Shown: positions 25,828 through 36,230, numbered from the stretch's first letter. The stretch: DNA of 64,000 bases from Segatella maculosa DSM 19339 = JCM 15638 (GCF_000382385.1 NZ_KB908321.1:297999-361998); one strand, 5' to 3'. Notes: a model not told the origin generated them from the sequence alone. Numbers and translations: made by a program.

Positions 25828-27324
25828 TAGAGATGCCATGGTCGCACTGTCAATCCATTCATACACCATACTGCATACACCAAAGAGGAGGATACCTGCA
25901 GTGCAGATCGCCAAAGCCAGCTTAGTGCTTGAAGCACTCTTGAAGGTTGGCAGTGGATTTTCGTTGTGCTTGATATACATCGCCTTGACAATCAGCAGAT
26001 AGTAGTAGAGACTCACTACAGTGTTGACCAACGCAATGAATACGACTGCATAGGCAAGTGAGCCGGCTGTCGTGCTGATTGATGCTCCTTTCACAGCGGC
26101 CATGAATACGAAGAACTTGCTGAACATACCTGCAAATGGAGGAATGCCACCCAGGGAGAACAGTGCAAGTGTCATCAAGAAGGCCAAACGTGGATTGGTT
26201 TTGTAAAGACCATTGTAGCCTTCCATGTCAACCACGCCGTTATTATGCTCTTCGATGCTGCTGATAACCGAGAAAACGGCCATGTTAGCTGCAACATAAA
26301 TAAGCACATAGAAACTCAAAGCCGTGAAGCTCATGGCAGAATTGCCGATAAGTGCCAACACAATATAACCCGCCTGAGAAATAGAACTGAAGGCCATGAA
26401 GCGCTTCAAGTCACGCTGACGAATGGCAAAGAGGTTGGCAATCGTGATAGAAAGCACGATGACTATGAACAGAAGATACTGCCAATATTCAACCATCGGG
26501 GCAAACACTTTCATCAGAATGGCGCACAACGCAAAGGCTGCAGCACCCTTACTGACAACAGAAAGATAGCCGGTGACAGTTGTAGGAGCACCTTGATAGG
26601 TGTCGGCTGTCCAGAAATGGAAAGGAACCAAAGACAACTTGAACCCCAACCCACTGAAGAAGAACACCATACCTGTTATAGTAAGCGGTGTTGCCTGCAT
26701 CTTCATGGCAAGGTCGTCGAAATAGAGAGTTCCCATAGCGCCATAGAGGAACGAAATACCAAAGAGCATCACACCACTTGAGAAGGTAGCTGTCAAGATG
26801 AACTTAGCAGCTGCTTCTGCCGAATTGTGACGGTATTTGTCAAGTCCTACGAGGCATGCCATTGGCACAGAAGCCATTTCAAGACCGAGGAAGAACAACA
26901 GGAAGTGATTGGCACTGACCATCATGTTCATACCTAACAAGGTTGAAATCAGCAGCATGTAGAACTCGCCCTCCTTGAACTGTGTATCGGGACGAGACAG
27001 CCACTCACGACTCTGAATGAGCACAATGAGTGCACCCAAGGCAAGAATGGTCTTGATGACTCCGATAGCAGGCGTTGTATAATACATGTTGCCAAAAGCA
27101 GTAGCAGCGGTTACAGGGAAAATATTGATGACAATATGCACGGTCATCAACAAGCAAACCAATGGATTGAACCACGCACGTGGCGATACTGCCTTGCTTT
27201 CGGCATTAGGCAAAACAACACGCTGAGCGGTCGCAAAGTCTGCAATGAAGATGATAATCAGAAGTGCCACGAGTGTCACTTCGGGTATCATGCTTAGAAA
27301 TTGACTATAATCTATATTCATCAT
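25825..27324 (-). CDS. nuoN: NADH-quinone oxidoreductase subunit N
   Basis: 499 residues with about fourteen transmembrane segments. It shows the antiporter-like core of Nuo[44 protein letters not shown] and [19 protein letters not shown]. The conserved lysines and the broken-helix regions of the proton channels lie in these stretches. It is the last gene of the ten-gene operon, 32 bases after nuoM. Two ATGs are adjacent (27324 and 27321), and either could be used. Confidence 0.96.
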   Translation of the reverse strand: MMNIDYSQFLSMIPEVTLVALLIIIFIADFATAQRVVLPNAESKAVSPRAWFNPLVCLLMTVHIVINIFPVTAATAFGNMYYTTPAIGVIKTILALGALIVLIQSREWLSRPDTQFKEGEFYMLLISTLLGMNMMVSANHFLLFFLGLEMASVPMACLVGLDKYRHNSAEAAAKFILTATFSSGVMLFGISFLYGAMGTLYFDDLAMKMQATPLTITGMVFFFSGLGFKLSLVPFHFWTADTYQGAPTTVTGYLSVVSKGAAAFALCAILMKVFAPMVEYWQYLLFIVIVLSITIANLFAIRQRDLKRFMAFSSISQAGYIVLALIGNSAMSFTALSFYVLIYVAANMAVFSVISSIEEHNNGVVDMEGYNGLYKTNPRLAFLMTLALFSLGGIPPFAGMFSKFFVFMAAVKGASISTTAGSLAYAVVFIALVNTVVSLYYYLLIVKAMYIKHNENPLPTFKSASSTKLALAICTAGILLFGVCSMVYEWIDSATMASL

Positions 27325-27356
27325 AAATCTTTATTCTTTATCATTTATAATCTACA

Positions 27357-28859
27357 TTACAGTGCAGCAACCGTTGTACCAAGGATATGATTGATGATAG
27401 GACCAACAGAATCGCTGATGATATTGTTTGCCCAGAGAGGGAACATACCCAGACCTGCAACACAGAAAATCAGACCTCCAATGGCAAAACGCTCGTCCCA
27501 TGTAGCATCATGAAGTTCGAAGAACTTGGGATTGGCAACCTTCTGGAAAAGGATTTTACCGACAACACGCAGGATGTAAACTGCTGTTACTACGATTGAA
27601 GAACAAGCAATGATGGTGCAGACACGATGGAACATATCGCCATTCTGGAACGAACCAACGAAAATTGTCATCTCAGCAACGAAGCCAGAGAAACCTGGCA
27701 GACCAAGATTGGCAAGACCAGCCACAACATAAGACACAGAGAGGAAAGGTAAAACTTTCATCAATCCACCGAGATAGCGGACATCACGTGTGCCGGCACG
27801 GTGATAAATCATACCGATGCAAGCAAAGAACAATGCCGTCATCAAACCATGAGAAAGCATCTGAAGAACAGCTCCCGTGATAGCAGTCTGGGTCATCATG
27901 CAAAGTGCAAAGAGCACCATACCACAGTGGGAAACTGACGAATAAGCATTGATATACTTCAAGTCGGTCTGTACACAAGCTGAAAGTGCACCATAAACCA
28001 CAGAACAGGTGGTAAGGATAAGGAATATCCAAGAAAGCTCCTGTGCTGCTTCAGGAAGCAGATACATGGCAATACGGAAACAACCATATCCACCAAGTTT
28101 CATCAACACTCCGGCATGAAGCATAGATACTGCCGTCGGAGCTGATGCATGACCGTCGGGTGACCATGTATGGAATGGGAACAAAGCACCCAACACACCG
28201 AAACCAATGAAGATGAATGGGAAGAACACTTTCTGAACAGATACAGGAATATTGTGCAGAGCTGCAATCTCATTGATATTCATTGTGGTGGCACCACTGA
28301 AGTAGTAGATGCCAAGAATACCGATAACCAACAACGCACTACCACCCATGAGCATCAATGTAAGTTTCATGGCGGCATACTCCTTAGGCCCTGTTCCCCA
28401 TACACCGATAAGGAGATACATTGGTATCAAGGCTACCTCATAGAACATAAACATGGTGAAAAGGTCGGTCGAAATAAAGAATCCGAACACACCAATGCTC
28501 AAAAGAACAAACCAAAGGAAATATTCTTTCTTCATCGGTTCAAGTTGCCATGATGCAAAAGTTCCTGTGAAAACGATGACCGCAGACAGAAGTATCATCA
28601 CTACAGAGATACCGTCTACACCCACACTGTAGGCTATATTCAATGGAGCAAACCAAGGAACGCTATAGGTAAACAACATCAAATCGGTGTTGCCGGCATT
28701 GCGCATCTGAATAAATGTGACAGTGAGCCAGATTGAAAGGCCAAGCAATGCGGTAGCACCGACAACCATCACGCCACGTACCTGATTATCGTTCTTTGAA
28801 AGCCAAAGACCAACAAGCATCAGGACTGGAATTACTACAAATAATGTTAATATACTCAT
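27357..28859 (-). CDS. nuoM: NADH-quinone oxidoreductase subunit M
   Basis: 500 residues, polytopic. NuoM features: FFISTDLFTMFMFYEVALIP with the key Glu, FPFHTWSPDGHASAPTAVSM, LKYINAYSSVSHCGMVLFAL and LPGFSGFVAEM. It is one of three antiporter-like proton-pumping subunits of Complex I. The gene sits between nuoL (33 bases upstream) and nuoN. Confidence 0.97.
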   Translation of the reverse strand: MSILTLFVVIPVLMLVGLWLSKNDNQVRGVMVVGATALLGLSIWLTVTFIQMRNAGNTDLMLFTYSVPWFAPLNIAYSVGVDGISVVMILLSAVIVFTGTFASWQLEPMKKEYFLWFVLLSIGVFGFFISTDLFTMFMFYEVALIPMYLLIGVWGTGPKEYAAMKLTLMLMGGSALLVIGILGIYYFSGATTMNINEIAALHNIPVSVQKVFFPFIFIGFGVLGALFPFHTWSPDGHASAPTAVSMLHAGVLMKLGGYGCFRIAMYLLPEAAQELSWIFLILTTCSVVYGALSACVQTDLKYINAYSSVSHCGMVLFALCMMTQTAITGAVLQMLSHGLMTALFFACIGMIYHRAGTRDVRYLGGLMKVLPFLSVSYVVAGLANLGLPGFSGFVAEMTIFVGSFQNGDMFHRVCTIIACSSIVVTAVYILRVVGKILFQKVANPKFFELHDATWDERFAIGGLIFCVAGLGMFPLWANNIISDSVGPIINHILGTTVAAL

Positions 28860-28892
28860 TTTTTACTTGTCTTTATTCATGTTCATGATTCA

Positions 28893-30875
28893 TTAGCTGA
28901 AAATACAAAGCAAGATCAGTGTCAATGCAATGGTACCTGTAAGGAACCATGAAGCGTATGAACGGACATCGCCACTCTGCCAAGGACGGATAGTCTCACC
29001 AGCTTCCTGAGCACCCCATGCCATGAAGTTGAACGTACCGTCAATAACATGACGATCGAACCATGCAATTGGTTTAGAGAAACAATTGAACACAATCTTG
29101 TGCGTGAAGAACTGCCATGCATCATCAATATAGAAACGGTTGAGCGCTGCCTTGTGAAGACGTGGCATCTTCTTCTGCAACATGTCTGGAACAGGATTGT
29201 ACTTGGGGAGATACATCCATGTAGCCAATCCAATACCAATGGCTGCTGCCAAGAGACTGAACCATGCCACACTTGAGAATTCAAAATGTTGCAAACCGAT
29301 TTCCATGGATTGGCCTGTTGCTGAAACGAAGTGTCCGAATGGAATCCAACCTGCAAAAATTGAGATAACAGCAAGGAAAACCAATGGACCCCACATAACG
29401 AAAGGTACCTCTGCAGGACGCTTGCGGTTCTCCGGATCAAGCTCATAATAGCTTTGTCCCCAGAAAATAACATAGTAGAGACGGAACATATAGAATGCTG
29501 TCATTCCCGAAACAAGGGTCATAAACCAGCCAAGGAATGGAGAGAACTCAAAGCAGGCAGACACAATTTCGTCCTTTGAGAAGAAACCTGCGAACGGCCA
29601 TACACCACTGATTGCAATACAACCAATAAGGAAACAGGCATTCGTGATAGGCATATACTTGTGGAGTCCACCCATATATTCCTTGAAGTTGCTTCCGATA
29701 ATCACAATGATAGCACCGGAGCAAAGGAACAAGAGAGCCTTGAACATGGCATGTGTGAACAAGTGGAACATACTTGCCATATAGCCGAGACCACCTTCAT
29801 GGTTGTCAAGAGCATAACAAACACCCAAAGCTACAAGCATATAGGCAATCTGGGAAATCGTTGAGAAAGCCAAGCCACGCTTAATATCGCGCTGTGCACA
29901 AGCAACAGCTGCGGCATAGAAAGCGGTGAAAGCTGCTATATAAGCTACCCAGTGAAGTTGTTCGGGGGCATATTCTACCCAGATTGGGAAGAGACTTGCT
30001 ACCTGATAAACACCGGCAACAACCATGGTTGCAGCATGGATAAGTGCTGAAACAGGCGTTGGGCCTTCCATTGCATCCGGCAACCAGATGTGAAGCGGGA
30101 ACATGGCACTCTTACCTGCACCACCAATGAACATCAGGAACAAGGCTGTTGGAAGCACCCAAGCATATTCTTTAGCCACACTTGCAAGCTTACCAATCAG
30201 TTCAGGATTTGCATTCAGGTCGTAGTTGAACGTGCCAACATAGAAACTGAAGAACAGAATACCAATGAGGAAGAACAGATCGGCAAAGCGTGTAACAATG
30301 AATGCCTTCTTAGAGGCATGCACAGCCGCATGCTTTGGATAATAGAAACCAATCAAGAGGTAAGAACAAACGCCCACAAGTTCCCAGAACATATACATCT
30401 GGAAGATGTTTGTAGCAACCACCAAGCCCAGCATACTCATTGTGAAGAGTGACAGATAAGCATAGAAACGCTGAAAACCATGTTCGTATTCCTCAAACTT
30501 ATAATGCTCGTCACGCTCAGCCATGTAACCGAAAGAATAGATGTGAACCATGAAACTTACCGTTGTAATCACAATCAACATCATCACACTGATAGGCGTC
30601 AGACGAAATCCGATATTGAAAGTAAGCAGTTCAGTAAACTTCAACCAGGTAAAATTGAAAACAGTAACTGTCGGGTACATACCTGTGGCAGCATCCCGTC
30701 CGATGACAAAGAAATACTCATAGGCTGTATAGACAGACATTGCAAAAAGGCTGCCCAACATGATTGTACCGATAAGACCAGCTACCTGCTTCTTCATCTT
30801 CATGCCCAAGAGTCCCAGAACCAAGAAGCTCAGGAAAGGCAGAAGAAGTATTAAAAATGCATAACTGTATTCCAT
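28893..30875 (-). CDS. nuoL: NADH-quinone oxidoreductase subunit L
   Basis: 660 residues. The N-terminal half carries MYMFWELVGVCSYLLIGFYY, then AFIVTRFADLFFLIGI, MFPLHIWLPDAMEGPTPVSA and GLAFSTISQIAYMLVALG, all typical of NuoL. The C-terminal third should form the long lateral helix (HVIDGTFNFMAWGAQEAGE region) and last TM. It is the most distal proton-pumping subunit. nuoK ends 5 bases upstream. Confidence 0.97.
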   Translation of the reverse strand: MEYSYAFLILLLPFLSFLVLGLLGMKMKKQVAGLIGTIMLGSLFAMSVYTAYEYFFVIGRDAATGMYPTVTVFNFTWLKFTELLTFNIGFRLTPISVMMLIVITTVSFMVHIYSFGYMAERDEHYKFEEYEHGFQRFYAYLSLFTMSMLGLVVATNIFQMYMFWELVGVCSYLLIGFYYPKHAAVHASKKAFIVTRFADLFFLIGILFFSFYVGTFNYDLNANPELIGKLASVAKEYAWVLPTALFLMFIGGAGKSAMFPLHIWLPDAMEGPTPVSALIHAATMVVAGVYQVASLFPIWVEYAPEQLHWVAYIAAFTAFYAAAVACAQRDIKRGLAFSTISQIAYMLVALGVCYALDNHEGGLGYMASMFHLFTHAMFKALLFLCSGAIIVIIGSNFKEYMGGLHKYMPITNACFLIGCIAISGVWPFAGFFSKDEIVSACFEFSPFLGWFMTLVSGMTAFYMFRLYYVIFWGQSYYELDPENRKRPAEVPFVMWGPLVFLAVISIFAGWIPFGHFVSATGQSMEIGLQHFEFSSVAWFSLLAAAIGIGLATWMYLPKYNPVPDMLQKKMPRLHKAALNRFYIDDAWQFFTHKIVFNCFSKPIAWFDRHVIDGTFNFMAWGAQEAGETIRPWQSGDVRSYASWFLTGTIALTLILLCIFS

Positions 30876-30880
30876 CTCTT

Positions 30881-31192
30881 TTAGAATTTCATGTTTTCAA
30901 TACTGTTCACCTGATCACTATGGTAGTTACGGTAAACATTAATAATAATAGCAAGTGCCACTGCCGTCTCTGCCGCACTGACTCCTATAGAGAACAACGT
31001 GAAGAAGAAACCTTCAAGCTGTCCGGGGAAAAGGAGACGGTTGAAAACTGCAAAGTTCAAGTCTACAGAGTTCAACACAAGCTCAACAGAAATAAGCATG
31101 GCAACCAAGTTGCGACGCGTAACAAAGCCAAAGACACCAATGAAGAACAAAAGTGTGCTGAGCACGAGATAACATTCTACAGGGATATTCAT
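30881..31192 (-). CDS. nuoK: NADH-quinone oxidoreductase subunit K
   Basis: 103 residues with three transmembrane helices. ECYLVLSTLLFFIGVFGFVT is TM1. RRNLVAMLISVELVLNSVDL includes the conserved membrane Glu of NuoK, and FSIGVSAAETAVALAIII is TM3 with the second conserved Glu. The start overlaps the nuoJ stop by four bases. Confidence 0.97.
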   Translation of the reverse strand: MNIPVECYLVLSTLLFFIGVFGFVTRRNLVAMLISVELVLNSVDLNFAVFNRLLFPGQLEGFFFTLFSIGVSAAETAVALAIIINVYRNYHSDQVNSIENMKF

Positions 31193-31710
31193 TTGTTATC
31201 CTCCTTTCTTGCAATCATAATACCACCAATGATACATGCCAACAGGAACAGTGAAATGAATTCGAAAGGCAACACATATTGATACTTGTCGCTTCCGAGA
31301 AGCGCTGTACCTATCTGTTCCATCGGCACTTCTGTGTCGGTAGCCTGCATCGCTGCATTATAAAAATTGTTTTTAATAAGAACTAAACCTACCGTCACAA
31401 GACCAACAATACTCAAGAGAATTCCATTGACAACACGGCTACCCTTGAAACGCTCAACAAGACCTTGCAACGTACGCTTAGACACAAGCTGAATGGCGAA
31501 GATATACATAATCGTGATACCACCGGCATAGACAGAAATCTGTGCTGCACCTAAGAACGTATAGTCAAGAAGGAAATAAATTCCTGCAACACCAAACAAC
31601 ACGAACAGCAGGAATGTAGCTGAACGCATGATGCGTTTGGTTAGAACACACATGATAGCTGAACCAAGAATGACTACAGCTAAAATGCAAAACATAACTA
31701 AATTTGCCAT
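31189..31710 (-). CDS. nuoJ: NADH-quinone oxidoreductase subunit J
   Basis: 173 residues with five predicted transmembrane helices. The TM3 region LDYTFLGAAQISVYAGGITI contains the GxxxIxxYxG-type pi-bulge area that is conserved in NuoJ. It is a core membrane subunit next to NuoK and NuoH. It lies 6 bases after nuoI and overlaps nuoK by four. Confidence 0.95.
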   Translation of the reverse strand: MANLVMFCILAVVILGSAIMCVLTKRIMRSATFLLFVLFGVAGIYFLLDYTFLGAAQISVYAGGITIMYIFAIQLVSKRTLQGLVERFKGSRVVNGILLSIVGLVTVGLVLIKNNFYNAAMQATDTEVPMEQIGTALLGSDKYQYVLPFEFISLFLLACIIGGIMIARKEDNK

Positions 31711-31716
31711 AATCTA

Positions 31717-32250
31717 TTACTTGGTTTTAGTGTTAAACTTACCGATTGTCAGTGGTGCACCACCTTCAATCAGATTGGGCAGGCTACCACCTTTATATAC
31801 TTCCTTATCGAGATGATAAACCAACTTGTCACGATCGAATACAGAGTTCTCGAAATCATTCACAAACTCTATAGCCCCGAAGTTACAAGCATTGACACAA
31901 AGCTGACAGAACATGCAGTCGCCAAGGTCATACTGGTAGTCATCAAGTTGTTTCTTCTTGCGACCCGTTTCTGGGTTCTCCTCCAAATGGGCTACAATCT
32001 TGATCGTATCATTAGGACAAGCTTTCTCACACATGGTACACGCCGTGCATTTATAGTTCTCATCTTCATCACGCAAGAAGACAAGACGGCCACGATGACG
32101 CTTTGCAACATGCAGGGTAGTCTTGCGGTTTTCAGGATACTGCTCCGTGGTCTTCGGCGTGAAGTATTCCTTCATCGTCACCTTCAGACCTGTTCCAAGT
32201 GTCTTCAGTGCAGCACCTATTTCACCGAAATATGATTTGTTATTTTCCAT
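31717..32250 (-). CDS. nuoI: NADH-quinone oxidoreductase subunit I (two 4Fe-4S clusters)
   Basis: 177 residues, peripheral. Two ferredoxin motifs are present: CTACTMCEKACPNDTI (about residues 51-66) and CMFCQLCVNACNFGAIEF (about 95-112). These bind clusters N6a and N6b. In the second motif Asn replaces the usual Pro after the fourth Cys, which still leaves all eight ligands. The N-terminal amphipathic stretch (about 1-45) contacts the membrane arm. It would pass electrons to NuoB. The absence of nuoEFG nearby means the electron donor to this subunit is not NADH dehydrogenase of the classical kind. Confidence 0.96.
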   Translation of the reverse strand: MENNKSYFGEIGAALKTLGTGLKVTMKEYFTPKTTEQYPENRKTTLHVAKRHRGRLVFLRDEDENYKCTACTMCEKACPNDTIKIVAHLEENPETGRKKKQLDDYQYDLGDCMFCQLCVNACNFGAIEFVNDFENSVFDRDKLVYHLDKEVYKGGSLPNLIEGGAPLTIGKFNTKTK

Positions 32251-32285
32251 TTTAATTAAATTCCTTAATCAATTTCATGAAAGAA

Positions 32286-33356
32286 TTAAACCAAGGCAAC
32301 CCAAACGGTTGTCAAAGTCAGAATGACAAGCATCAATGGCATGAGATACTTCCACTCCAATTTCAATATCTGGTCAATACGAAGACGAGGGAATGTCCAG
32401 CGAATCCACATCAGAATCCACACAATTGCAAACGTCTTTACAAAGAACCAGATGATGCCCGGAATGAAATCCATCACGGCATTGAAACCGTCAAGACCGG
32501 CTACATGCAAAGGCATCCAGCCTCCTAAGAACACTGTAGCAGCAATACCCGAGATAACAAACAGGTTCAAGTATTCAGCCAGATAATAGAAACCGAAGCC
32601 CATACCGGAATACTCTGTATGATAACCGGCTGTCAACTCACTCTCAGCCTCTGCCAAGTCAAATGGGCCACGGTTAGCCTCGGCATTGCCTGCAACGAGG
32701 AACACCAAGAAAGCAAGCCATGTAACTGGGGTCTGGAAAATGAGCCATGCCCCGTGTTGTGCTTCCACAATACCACCAATCTGCATGGTACCTGTCAAGA
32801 CAACTGCACTGATAAGGCACAGGCATAATGACATTTCATAGGATATCATCTGAACTGCACCACGCATGGCACTGACTACAGAATACTTGTTGTTACTACC
32901 CCAACCTGCCAGGAAGACACCCAGAATGCCAATACTCGAAATTGCTGTCAGCAGGAAAACGCCAACATTGAAGTCGAGCACTACAGCACCTTTGTTCCAA
33001 GGAAGGAAAGAGAATGTGCCGACAGATGCAATGATAACCAAGAAAGGAGCAATGTAGTAAAGCATCTTGTCTGCCTTATCAACAGCAAAGATTTCTTTAA
33101 TCAACATCTTCAACACGTCAGCAAACACCTGGAAGATACCCCAAGGGCCAACACGCATCGGGCCAAGACGACACTGGAAGTAGGCACAAACCTTACGTTC
33201 CATGAAGATTAACACGATAGCAATCAGTGCATAGGCTGTGAGAATGCAGATGCCTACCAGTATACACTCTATCAAAATCGACCAGAAATCTCCAAGATTC
33301 AACGTGTGACGGAGAAGACTGTCAATCCATCTTGTTACTATACTAAAATCATACAT
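32286..33356 (-). CDS. nuoH: NADH-quinone oxidoreductase subunit H
   Basis: 356 residues with eight transmembrane helices. It carries IFMERKVCAYFQCRLGPMRV and GPWGIFQVFADVLKMLIKE, the hallmark of NuoH at the quinone tunnel. FDLAEAESELTAGYHTEYSG is the conserved acidic loop 5. The subunit links the quinone site to the membrane proton path. It lies 2 bases after nuoCD. Confidence 0.97.
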   Translation of the reverse strand: MYDFSIVTRWIDSLLRHTLNLGDFWSILIECILVGICILTAYALIAIVLIFMERKVCAYFQCRLGPMRVGPWGIFQVFADVLKMLIKEIFAVDKADKMLYYIAPFLVIIASVGTFSFLPWNKGAVVLDFNVGVFLLTAISSIGILGVFLAGWGSNNKYSVVSAMRGAVQMISYEMSLCLCLISAVVLTGTMQIGGIVEAQHGAWLIFQTPVTWLAFLVFLVAGNAEANRGPFDLAEAESELTAGYHTEYSGMGFGFYYLAEYLNLFVISGIAATVFLGGWMPLHVAGLDGFNAVMDFIPGIIWFFVKTFAIVWILMWIRWTFPRLRIDQILKLEWKYLMPLMLVILTLTTVWVALV

Positions 33357-33358
33357 AA

Positions 33359-34930
33359 TTATCTATCAATATCTGGTATAACGAAATCAATTGCAGCACC
33401 TGTAGCCACAAGGTCGGCCAACTTCTGTCCCTTCAGCATCTTGTCGAATGCACCTGTAAGGGTCAGACCCATAGGACGCATCTTCAGACGGTAAGGACTC
33501 TTGTCGCCACGTGAGTCAAGATATACGCCAAACTCACCTGCTCCACCCTCAACAGAGAAGAACCACTGGCCTTCAGGCACCTTGATAATAGGCTTCTGCT
33601 TGATATAGAATTCACCCTCAGGAATATTGTCTATCAATTGTTCGATGATGTTCAAGCTCTGATAAAGTTCCTTGATATGAACCATATAGCGTGCCATTGA
33701 GTCGGCTCCAGTCATTGTAACCTCCTCAAAGTCAACCTTGCCATACATGGCATAAGGATGATTCTTGCGCACATCGTTATGCCAACCGGCAGCACGACCG
33801 GCCGGACCTGTCACTGCATAATTGATACAATCTTCAAGATTCATCGGGCCAACACCTTCAAGACGCTGATGTGTGATGACATTATCACCAAAGACATCGA
33901 GGTATTCCTGAACCATCGGACGCAGATATTTGCAGAGTGTCTTCACGTTCTGGACAAAGTTCGGATCGATATCATCCTGCAAACCGCCAATGCGATAGTA
34001 GTTCTGAATGAGACGTCCACCCGTAGTTTCCTCCATAACATTCAGCACATGCTCACGGTCGCGCATACAATAAAGGAATGCGGTCAGCGCACTCAAGTCC
34101 TGTGCACAGGTGCCGAGGAACAGCAAGTGGTTGTCAATACGCTGAAGTTCATCCATGATGGTGCGGATATACTGAATGCGGTCTGAAAGCTCTATGCCCA
34201 TACCTTCCTCAATAACGCCCACCAAGGCATGACGGTGCATCATGGCACAAAGATAGTTCAGACGGTCGGTGAAAGCCAGTGTCTGTGGATAAGTCATGCT
34301 TTCACACATCTTCTCCATACCACGATGAATATATCCCAAATGAGGATAGATGTGTTTCACGGTTTCACCATTGAGTACGGTCTGCAAGCGAAGCACACCG
34401 TGCATGCTCGGGTGGTTAGGGCCCAAGTTCACGATGAAGTCGTCTTCATCAAACATGCGATGCTGGGTTGCAACCAAGTTTCCCTGCTTATCGAGGTTCC
34501 ATTCCGTAGTGAAATCACTCTCTGGTTCATCGGTTGTCGGGAACATGTTGGCTTCAGGACTCGCATCAAAATCCTTGCGGAGCGGATAGCCCTTAAAGTC
34601 ATTACGCATGAACAGACGGCGCATGTCTGGATGACCAAGGAACTTGATGCCTAAGAAATCAAACACTTCACGCTCAAGCAAGTTGGCAGCGTTCCACAGA
34701 TTAATCGTGGTAGGAATGACATATTCCTCGCCTATCTGCTTTGCAATCGTTCTGACCGAGCAGCGTTCATGGCTTTCTGTGTTCTCAAGAATATAGATAC
34801 AGCCCAAGCCTTCCTCACCAAAGTCTTCACCAATAATGGTAACAAGATAGTCGAAATGCTTTTCGTTCTTCAACTTTGTCATCTCTGTGGCAAAGTCATC
34901 GAATTGAAGTTCTATGTTATTTAATTTCAT
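33359..34930 (-). CDS. nuoCD: Fused NADH-quinone oxidoreductase subunits C/D
   Basis: 523 residues. Residues 1 to about 140 are NuoC-like (VTIIGEDFGEEGLGCIYILE, FDFLGIKFLGHPDMRRLFMR). From about 160 the NuoD domain begins with FIVNLGPNHPSMHGVLRLQT and IYPHLGYIHRGMEKMCESMT, where the conserved His of the quinone site lies. The C-terminus has the MGLTLTGAFDKMLKGQKLADL stretch. The fusion of C and D is also found in E. coli. The quinone-binding cavity is made with NuoB. Confidence 0.97.
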   Translation of the reverse strand: MKLNNIELQFDDFATEMTKLKNEKHFDYLVTIIGEDFGEEGLGCIYILENTESHERCSVRTIAKQIGEEYVIPTTINLWNAANLLEREVFDFLGIKFLGHPDMRRLFMRNDFKGYPLRKDFDASPEANMFPTTDEPESDFTTEWNLDKQGNLVATQHRMFDEDDFIVNLGPNHPSMHGVLRLQTVLNGETVKHIYPHLGYIHRGMEKMCESMTYPQTLAFTDRLNYLCAMMHRHALVGVIEEGMGIELSDRIQYIRTIMDELQRIDNHLLFLGTCAQDLSALTAFLYCMRDREHVLNVMEETTGGRLIQNYYRIGGLQDDIDPNFVQNVKTLCKYLRPMVQEYLDVFGDNVITHQRLEGVGPMNLEDCINYAVTGPAGRAAGWHNDVRKNHPYAMYGKVDFEEVTMTGADSMARYMVHIKELYQSLNIIEQLIDNIPEGEFYIKQKPIIKVPEGQWFFSVEGGAGEFGVYLDSRGDKSPYRLKMRPMGLTLTGAFDKMLKGQKLADLVATGAAIDFVIPDIDR

Positions 34931-34944
34931 CTTCTTTTACCTTA

Positions 34945-35667
34945 TTAATCTGTTAGACCTTTTTCGGGATCGAAATCAGCGGGCACATCCGTTACAATGA
35001 TAGGCGATTTCTTTCCAAGTTTCTCGGCAGCAGTAATCGTTTCATTGCTCAATCCGCGCAAACCACCCTTCGACATAGACAGCTCACGCTCTTCTTTCGT
35101 CATCTTATGGTTGGCTCCGCCGAAGAACTTCTCCACCTTCACCTTGCGCTGTAACTGCATCATACCATAAAGGATAGCCTCCGGACGCGGAGGACAACCG
35201 GGGATATAAACATCAACAGGCACCAGCTGGTCAATACCACGAACAACATTGTAGCTCTTCTTGAATGGGCCTCCACTGATCGTACAGCCACCAACAGCCA
35301 CAACATACTTCGGCTCGGCTATCTCATCATAGAGGCGTTTGAACACAGGAGCCATCTTATTGGTTATCGTTCCGGCACACATAATAAGGTCGGCCTGACG
35401 TGGGGAGTTACGGGTAACCTCAAAACCGAAACGTGAAAAGTCATAACGGGCACAGCCCACAGCCATGAACTCAATGCCACAGCATGACGTTCCGAAAGTC
35501 AAAGACCACAGTGAGTTGCTGCGTCCCCAGTTGATTGCCTGGTCAAGTGAACCGACAATAACGTTCACACCGCCTTCGTTCAGTTCTTGGGTAATCTTCT
35601 CAAGAGAGTCATTATCCTTGAATTCATCATAGGGAATACTCTTGATGTGCGGTTTTCTTACTTCCAT
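34945..35667 (-). CDS. nuoB: NADH-quinone oxidoreductase subunit B (cluster N2)
   Basis: 240 residues from the ATG at 35667, which has an AGGAG site 8-9 bases upstream. A longer frame from 35688 lacks one. The N2 [4Fe-4S] ligands are visible in TSCCGIEFMA (tandem Cys), LIMCAGTIT and IPGCPPRPEA. The C-terminal 60 residues form a charged tail longer than in E. coli. The start lies inside the end of nuoA, overlapping by 10 bases. Confidence 0.96.
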   Translation of the reverse strand: MEVRKPHIKSIPYDEFKDNDSLEKITQELNEGGVNVIVGSLDQAINWGRSNSLWSLTFGTSCCGIEFMAVGCARYDFSRFGFEVTRNSPRQADLIMCAGTITNKMAPVFKRLYDEIAEPKYVVAVGGCTISGGPFKKSYNVVRGIDQLVPVDVYIPGCPPRPEAILYGMMQLQRKVKVEKFFGGANHKMTKEERELSMSKGGLRGLSNETITAAEKLGKKSPIIVTDVPADFDPEKGLTD

Positions 35668-36041
35668 TCCAACGCTCCTTTCCGCCATGCATAAGCAAGG
35701 CCTAAAACTAAAACAACCAAGAAGAAGCCAATGCTTATCAAGGCCAATGAACCAAATTGCTTAACGACTACAGCCCATGGATAGAGAAACACGGTCTCTA
35801 TGTCAAACATCAGGAAGAGGATGGCAAACAGATAATACCCCACATGCATAGGAAGCCAGGAGCTGCCATGCGTCGGAATACCACATTCAAAAGGCTCACC
35901 CTTTACCGGATTGTATGAACGTGGGCCGATGAGTTTAGCAATGACATAAGCTGCCACCACCAAAACCACAGCCGTTATCAAAACGGTAATGAATAAAGTA
36001 AAATACATAAATTTTATAACGTTATTAATTATTTGCTTCAT
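35658..36041 (-). CDS. nuoA: NADH-quinone oxidoreductase subunit A
   Basis: 127 residues with three transmembrane helices and the conserved loop NPVKGEPFECGIPTHGSSW. It is the first gene of the nuo operon. An internal ATG at 36008 (MYFTLFITVLITAVV) would give a 116-residue protein with a more usual N-terminus, and the sequence does not decide between them. A -7-like TAACTTTG at 36082-36075 precedes it. Confidence 0.93.
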   Translation of the reverse strand: MKQIINNVIKFMYFTLFITVLITAVVLVVAAYVIAKLIGPRSYNPVKGEPFECGIPTHGSSWLPMHVGYYLFAILFLMFDIETVFLYPWAVVVKQFGSLALISIGFFLVVLVLGLAYAWRKGALEWK

Positions 36042-36074
36042 TTACGGTGGAGAGCTAATCCACCTAAAGCGATG

Positions 36075-36082
36075 CAAAGTTA
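36075..36082 (-). promoter_or_regulatory. Possible -7 element of the nuo operon
   Basis: TAACTTTG on the minus strand, 34 bases before the nuoA ATG at 36041. No TTTG is found 19-21 bases upstream, so the -33 element is missing or weak. Confidence 0.4.
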
Positions 36083-36152
36083 ACAATAATATCAGAATAA
36101 TTACGCTTTCTTCACAAAAAAAATAGTCCCAGCGAAAAACCTTATGGAAAAG

Positions 36153-36167
36153 CCGAGGAAAACTCGG
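36153..36167 (-). terminator. Small hairpin, possible terminator after the 36378 gene
   Basis: CCGAG (36153-36157) pairs with CTCGG (36163-36167). On the minus strand it is followed by CTTTTCC. The stem is only five pairs and it lies about 210 bases beyond the stop. Confidence 0.3.
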
Positions 36168-36230
36168 TTACCCAATGAAGCGTGACTAAGATTATTGTGG
36201 ACGGGATTTGAGCCATGAGTTTCGCCATCT

